This document shows, in pieces, positions 6,127 through 11,512 of a DNA stretch of 11,512 nt. Position 1 is the stretch's first letter. Every line of letters starts with the position of its first letter. The position numbers and the translations under genes are program-made. A model generated the notes under the pieces. That model was not told where the DNA came from. It was given only the letters and a program-made list of their open reading frames with translations, and made no database searches. This DNA comes from Funneliformis mosseae (taxonomy: Eukaryota; Glomeromycota; Glomeromycetes; Glomerales; Glomeraceae), in contig CAJVPP010003485.1 of NCBI GenBank assembly GCA_910592005.1, positions 1-11,512 on the forward strand, written 5' to 3'.

Positions 6127-9100
6127 TCATTACCGGTCCATATACAATGCTTTTTCTTTTTGAAACCATATCAGTCACAACAAATTGAAGTGAATTATCA
6201 TAAACTCGATCCGTCTAAATTATGATTGGTAACGGAAGTTCGATTCAAAATTTCAACATCATCCGACCCACTTTTATCTTGACGTACAAATTGTTCTGGT
6301 TGCAGCGGTATATCTAGATTGGAGTTATGCTCTTTATAATTGTCAATATAATCCATTAAATGTTCACTAAAATCATTCGAACCTTTAGCCTCATCTTGCA
6401 ATGTTTCATAATCGGAATCAAAATCTATAAGATTCATTTCATCCGCATTAGAAATTCGTTTACCCAGAAACATTTTCGAATACCTGGATTTTCTTTTGGA
6501 ATCTTTAGTTGCATTTGTTGCCAAGTTGTCAATGAAACTCCAGTCTGTTTCACTAAAGTTTTGTAAATAATTGTTAACCTCTTGTTCTTTTGAATCTTCC
6601 TTTTCCACTAGTGCCGCTATCGATTCATTTTCTGGTTTCCCTGTTACATTCGTAAAATCAGAATCACGGTGACTCGCTTCAAAAGTTACATCTGAACGTT
6701 TTAAAGGTACCTCATGTTGCTCATGTATCGTATTCTCCTCCGGTCCCTTCAATGATTCCTCCAATTCACCTTCTAGATCCTCTGTTACATTCGTTAGTAT
6801 TGAATCTCTGTTGTTCGTGTCCTCAACGTAATTATGCTTATTATTGATTTGCTGTTGTTCTGAATCGGAACCTTGCTTAGATGATTCCTCTATAGGATCT
6901 TGTAAATTTTCTTGCGTGCATTCAACATGTTCTTCTTTGATTGAACGTCTTCCGGATTCATTATTTAAATTACTAGGTTCATCGTAATTCGTCTCGCTCG
7001 TTTGCCATGTACCGTCGTTCCCTGAAGAATTTTCAAATGATGAAACATCATCCGTCATATTTCCCCCGTCAGGTTCACTAGTTTCGATATCTGGATCGTC
7101 CAAAAGATCATCATCTTGATACTCGACTTCAGATGCCTCTTCCTCTTCTACATTAAAGAACCAATGATATTGAAGAATCAAACATTTGACGATGCTATTA
7201 TGATGACCTATATTGCACATGCTTTTTCCATAATCTTTAGCTTTGAGTAAATTGGGTCCAAAAACAATAGCCAAATTACTTGCGTACATATGGTTGAGCT
7301 CCTGAAAATCCGTTACCCTTTAATAGCAAATTATTAGCAAAATATTTAAATGGCAACAGATATATACACATATGTTTAATTCACCTTTCCAAATGTTCAA
7401 TTAATCTTTTCAATAACTCATAATTCGGTTTGGGAAGTTTATTCAAAAGTTCCTTAATAGAATAGTGCTTTTCATCATGATCTTTAATGCCTATAGATAG
7501 ACATACATTTAAATAAGATGGGGCAAATTGCAATAAAGTTATATAATTAGTAACGATCATAAATTCATCGCAATTGTAAATTCTCATAATCAAATAGGTT
7601 GGTCGGTTTACCGTCGGCCTCGACGAAAGCGTCGTATAATTCATAAGTTATTATAGGTTCAGGAAGAACACGGAAGAAGAGTTTGAGAGCACTTGCTATG
7701 ATATTAATGTCTCTGTACTCTTCACCACTCAAATCGACAGCATCGGCATCTATAAGAAATAGAAAGGTCAGACGACGACGATGACGACAAAAATAATAAA
7801 AATATATGCACTTACTCTTGTTGAAAGCTGTACGAAGGTTCTCAATAGCGTTGGTAGCTCCGGAAATTCGATAAATACCAACTTCCGTAAGACCTAGATA
7901 AATATGATCATGTTCTTTTAGTACAAAGGGGGTAAAAAATCGTCATCTGACATATTAGATCGCTTACCTCTCTTTTCAATTTCGGTTATACATTTTTCAA
8001 CCAAAACTGGAATCTTGCCATCGGGCATCAATGTTTCTAAATCCTTACCATATACTAATCGTTGATCAAGAAAATCGACGCGTCAGGATTCGCTTTTTTT
8101 TTTTTTTTTTTAAAAAAAAAAAACAAAACAGGTTTAAATTAAACTTACCAGAGATTCGCGTTTTGGTATCTTCGGGAACATCATCCTCCTTGGGTTCAAT
8201 GGTTGGTTCCTTATTTAATATCGTTTTACGTTTTTCCGCCCCTGATATGGCCGCTTCATTGAGAACTCGTATCCAGTCATTCATAATGTCATTATCGATA
8301 GCTTGGAATAAATATTGTCCTCCTTCCTCGGTTACAATTCGAAAAACGAAATCAAGTGTGATGCCATAATCAGGAGAAGCCTCAGAGTTAATTAAATTGA
8401 TAACGAGTGCGACTTTAGAAGACGAGTGATGAGATTTTCCAGGTGCGTTTCTAATGTTCGTGGAATTTCCAGAATGCCAAGTATTTGCCAAAGCAATAGA
8501 GATGGGTCGTGCAACCTGTTTAATAAAGGTTTCAACCCTAGACTTATTACGTGGTCTTTGATGTGTTCTGGACCGCTTTTCAAGTTCATTTTGTTTCTTT
8601 TGTAATTTGTTCTGAGTGTCACGTATATCTTTGGCCAAACGATCTCTTTCTTTATGGTCGCGTCTAATCTTATCCTGCTGCTCAACGACAAGTCTATTAA
8701 ACGGTTTTGGAACCTTGGTTGTTCTTTGTGTTGCATTCGCGTTATTCTCCTTGTAAGAATGGTCCTTAATAGAGCGGAGGTCCGGCTTGGAAGTGATACT
8801 GTGTGAATTTGTCAAGAATCCAACATCGACGGAAGGCTTTCTTTCATGAGATCGTTCCATCAACTCACGTTGTAGTCGAATAAATATTTGCGTCAAATTA
8901 TATACGTAACGACGTTTATCATAATTGATCAACTTTTCTGATTCAAAAGACATATCAGGAACGTTACAACAAATTTCCAACATCCTTTCAAATAACCAAC
9001 CGACGCATGGTACTAAAGCGAAATTGGAATGTAAATCTTCTTCGACAAGGTTTAGTGAATCGATCTGAAGTAAAGTGTCAAGTGTATCCAGTCCACCTTT

Positions 9101-11512
9101 TCGACTATGTGCTACATCGTTCCAGGCCCTCGTGAATAACCTACTCTCTGGACTAATCAAACCGCTAACTATTGAGCTCTCAACAAGGGAGGGAACTCCT
9201 CTTTTATGTTCAAATTCTTGCTTTGCAGTTTCGTCTTTGGGATAAATGTCTAATTTTTCCATTCTCTTCCGACTTAACAATATCATATCAAGCAATTTGG
9301 TTATTCGCTTCCCACGTCTCTCACTTTCGATAGATGTTGAAGTGATTTCTTGAATTACCCAGTTACGTATGGTGTAATGCATACGACACAAGGTTTGAAT
9401 GGATCGAGGAAGTGAGTTAAGGATATACTCTTTAGGGTTGCCGTTTCGTTCTGTCTGTTGTATGGTTATGAATATGTCCGTGATAAGGATTTCATCTTCT
9501 GAAACCCAAAGAGATTGCTTTTTCGGATACCAGCCAAGGACGTCTGCAGATTGAGTTTCCAGGATTTCATAAGCTAAAATCCATTCTTGCGGTGTTACCA
9601 CTTCAAACAATCCAAGCACGGTTAAATCAAAACTATCCAAAAGATCGGAAGCGGCATTATTATCTAATGAAGGGATATCAAAATTGTCATCACTTTCCGT
9701 CGGTTTGTTATCATTCTCTTCGGACGATAATTGACGTGGATTACTAAACACTTTATTTACAAAACGAATCATCTTTTCATCAGGAAAGTCGTATGCCGGT
9801 TCAAGGCTCTTTATCGTGACCAAACTTTTCAATGATGTTAAAAATTCTTTAATCTCCCCAGCTAGGATTGCTACAGGCTCCTCCGTGACGAGTTCAGACC
9901 AAATGTTCACTTCAGTTTTTGCTTCATTAATGAAATGCATTAAACGATTTCTCAAAGTCAAGTCATCCAAGAAATCATAAAAGAATTCCGAAATCCAATA
10001 ATTAAATACTTTTAATATTTTTATTATAATTGAATTGAAGCAACCATATTCCAATCATAACGCACGGGTTCGGCCTTGAAACTAATATTATCACGCGTCA
10101 GGCTAGGTGATACTTCGATTTGATCTTGAGATTCGTAGATTTCTTTTGACACTTTCTTGGCGTTAATGAACCGTTTTCGTAAGATGTCAAGAAGCAAGAT
10201 AGGACCACAAAAGCTACGATACGTGCTAAAGAAAGTTGCGAAATATTCTTCTGAATTAATTCCGAGCTGTCCTTGTTTTCCGATCGTTAAGGGTGGTTCG
10301 CCATTATCATCGTAGATGCTTGTGCTATAAGATGCGACGCCATTGATCAAAACGTCCACCAGACGTTCCAAAGTTCCGGCTTTAACAACCACCATAAGAG
10401 CGTCGTGATCACTGTTTGCGTGTATACTCGTGCGTGGTGAATTCTGTTGTTGAGTTAAAGCAAGGAGACCATGAGTAGAATTGCGCTTAGAACCTGTTCC
10501 GGAAGAACTTTCCACCAGACTTGCAGGACGAGACCCGGTAGCATCCCTAACGGACTTGAAGACCAACTCCCCATCTTTTACAAACATTAACATCTCACCA
10601 ACGCCCGCAATATCTTTCATACATTTCAACAAAACCGTGTAACCTCCGCGATGTTGAACAAGTCCGCCCAACCAATTTCTCGTGACAAGGTCCAACCCGG
10701 TATTCCAAGTGGTGGAAGTCAGGGGACCTATTCTGGCCAATGGGAAGGATAGAGTCCTCTTCCTAACATTACCACGTAAAGGATGTACCGAAAGATGACT
10801 TGGAGAGTTCGGTTTACCAGAGGTTGAGGCCGGTAGCGCGTCCATATTGAGGGTTGTGGGTCCAGAGATGTTGGAACGTACAGGTGATGACACTGCAGGA
10901 TTCGTATCCCCGAGGTTTAATGAAGAATTAGAATTCCTCTTCCCTAAAGTTCCACTAGCGTTTAAGAAAGCACTTTTTTTGAACAATCGATTCGTCGGTA
11001 TAACTTCGGTGAATACCAAAGGATAATATGTAGAATGAGATTTTCGTTGACGAGCATGATGTTCCAAATATTGACCATGAAGTATTGGTTCGCAACTCAA
11101 AGAAGAATCAAATAACTGCCAAGTGTCAAGGGTTGAAGAAGTAGGAACGGAATTCAATTGATGAAAATATTTTTGCATAGGAGAGGAAGGTGAAAAAGGA
11201 CAAGAATCTTCACTGATCTCATTGAAATTTCCAGCTTGTTGCCACTGAGCGAGGGGGTCGACGATAGTATCATACATTCTCCAGTATTTTTCAAAATTTA
11301 TCACACTGCCCGAAACACTATTATTCCTTGAACCGACACGAGTCGTGTCATTGGCGGATCGGTCTATGATAGCTGGCACGGTGGAATTTAACTTTTCCAA
11401 AGCGAGTGTGATGAACCCAAAATATGGGATGGGTTTCGTCTTACCCTTCTCCTTATTATCATTCACGACAAGTAATAAATCTTTGACATTCTCAATATCA
11501 ACTTCACCGCTG
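6095..11512 (-). CDS. BEM2: Bem2-like RasGEF/PH/RhoGAP protein, 5' end outside the window
   Basis: This is the 3' part of a spliced gene; Bem2-type proteins are GTPase-activating proteins for Rho GTPases in actin organisation and polarised growth. Exons on the minus strand: 11512-8149 (with a frame break near 10026), 8054-7968, 7893-7816, 7749-7612, 7490-7385, 7317-6288 and 6214-6095, about 1,240 residues. The frame is open to the right edge, so the start is missing. Segments in order: a Ser-rich region; RasGEF_N (about 10410-9920, with TFFSTYRSF); a RasGEF domain (about 9640-8860) ending in SEKLINYDKRR; a coiled coil (about 8686-8555); the C-terminal half of a PH domain (about 8542-8248, GQYLFQAIDNDIMNDWI); RhoGAP (8054 to about 7154), with the arginine finger in GIYRISG, then LPEPI and MYASNLAIVFGPNLL. 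A Glu/Asp-rich tail of about 300 residues follows, ending in a spliced 39-residue exon. The RasGEF looks degenerate. The tail is unusually long. The RhoGAP appears complete. Confidence 0.9.
6215..6287 (-). other. Probable last intron of the Bem2-like gene
   Basis: This 73-base intron has donor GTACGT and acceptor TTTAG. The phase-0 splice joins PLQPEQF to TDRVYDNSLQF and opens a 39-residue end, including SKRKSIVYGPVMMDQDEI, that stops at TGA 6097-6095. Without splicing the frame ends at 6200-6198. No strong branch site is visible, so retention or no intron remains possible. Confidence 0.65.
7318..7384 (-). other. Intron in the RhoGAP region
   Basis: This 67-base intron has donor GTGAAT, acceptor TAAAG and a GCTAATAA branch-like site. 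The phase-2 junction gives HLERVTDFQELNHMYASN, matching the conserved RhoGAP core. Confidence 0.9.
7491..7611 (-). other. Intron in the RhoGAP region
   Basis: This 121-base intron, the longest of the six, has donor GTAAAC, acceptor TATAG and a TTACTAAT branch-like site. The phase-1 junction joins DAFVEAD to GIKDHDEKHYS. Confidence 0.9.
7750..7815 (-). other. Intron in the RhoGAP region
   Basis: This 66-base intron has donor GTAAGT, acceptor TATAG and a CTGAC branch-like site next to a GTC-type trinucleotide run. The junction joins RTAFNK to NADAVDLSGEEY. Confidence 0.92.
7894..7967 (-). other. Intron in the RhoGAP region
   Basis: This 74-base intron has donor GTAAGC, acceptor TCTAG and a TACTAA branch-like site. 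The phase-1 junction restores EIEKRGLTEVGIYRISG. Confidence 0.92.
8055..8148 (-). other. Intron between PH and RhoGAP exons
   Basis: This 94-base intron has donor GTAAGT and acceptor GATTAG. The phase-1 junction makes a Val codon and joins TRIS to VYGKDLETLM, the start of RhoGAP. It contains T18 followed directly by A12. Confidence 0.92.
8094..8123. repeat. T18A12 tract inside an intron
   Basis: Eighteen T are followed directly by twelve A, a perfect 12-base inverted repeat with no loop beyond the extra T. It lies inside the 94-base intron and makes up about a third of it. Confidence 0.95.
10020..10036 (-). other. Reading-frame break in the Bem2-like gene
   Basis: The upstream frame reads RYDWNMVASIQL and then meets TAA TAA (from 10026). 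A second frame, displaced by one base, continues ILKVFNYWISEFFYDFLDD. Together they form the conserved RasGEF_N helix (hydrophobic-rich, then W...FF.DF). Skipping two bases (or gaining one) in the TTATAATAAAAATATTAAAAG run restores the helix with no loss. A GT-AG intron that also restores frame exists (donor near 10061, acceptor at 10009, 53 bases) but would delete the helix and has a poor donor, GTTATG. An indel is more likely: assembly error, allele-specific defect or recent loss. Confidence 0.8.

Noticed and set aside
6230..6250. tRNA B-box-like AGTTCGATTC
   Set aside because: It lies inside the Bem2-like gene, with no A box or cloverleaf around it.
6360..6566. 68-residue plus-strand frame
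   Set aside because: It is the antisense of the acidic tail exon of the Bem2-like gene.
8066..8148. C-terminal Lys-run extension (FNLNLFCFFFLKKKKKK) of the long Bem2-like frame
   Set aside because: It is intron read-through; the GTAAGT donor at 8148 and the RhoGAP start at 8054 show splicing.
8031..8369. 112-residue plus-strand frame
   Set aside because: It crosses the T18A12 tract and is the reverse strand of the PH and RhoGAP exons, with no independent signal.
10009..10061. A 53-base GT-AG intron restoring frame at the RasGEF_N break
   Set aside because: It would remove the conserved helix residues that are encoded on both sides, and its donor GTTATG is weak compared with the GTAAGN donors of most other introns in the gene.

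Overview
The window looks like nuclear DNA of an AT-rich filamentous fungus. The evidence is GT-AG introns of 66 to 121 bases, many long A and T runs, and a gene with the domain order of the fungal polarity regulator Bem2. The AT richness, intron style and crowd of decayed transposons fit an arbuscular mycorrhizal fungus of the Rhizophagus type best. That assignment is inference.

Right half (6095-11512, minus strand): the 3' part of one large spliced gene for a Bem2-like protein with RasGEF_N, RasGEF, coiled-coil, PH and RhoGAP segments and a long acidic tail. The 5' end lies beyond the window. I place six introns. The last is a reconstructed one that replaces a dead-end reading frame with a 39-residue terminal exon. 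One reading-frame break falls inside the conserved RasGEF_N helix near 10026. It fits an indel (real or from assembly) better than an intron.

Left half (1-5120): layered, decayed mobile DNA. From left to right it holds the end of an unidentified plus-strand reading frame (3-170); a dispersed repeat that starts at its stop codon (165-437); a complete-ended but dead Tc1-like element (439-1837, perfect 24-base inverted repeats, TA duplication) whose transposase relic is split by a small MITE-like insertion (1134-1279); an unidentified minus-strand pseudogene (about 1840-3680) with 15 in-frame stops and several frameshifts; a 48-base tandem repeat (4164-4313); and a candidate solo LTR (4565-5120) carrying the second copy of the dispersed repeat. 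The order of events can be partly read: the MITE entered after the Tc1 element, and the Tc1 element entered where the repeat and pseudogene meet.

The stretch 5121-6094 has no clear gene. It holds a compact cluster of repeated TGAC motifs with a TCACGTGA palindrome, then homopolymer-rich DNA forming the 3' flank of the Bem2-like gene. No RNA gene or CRISPR array was seen.
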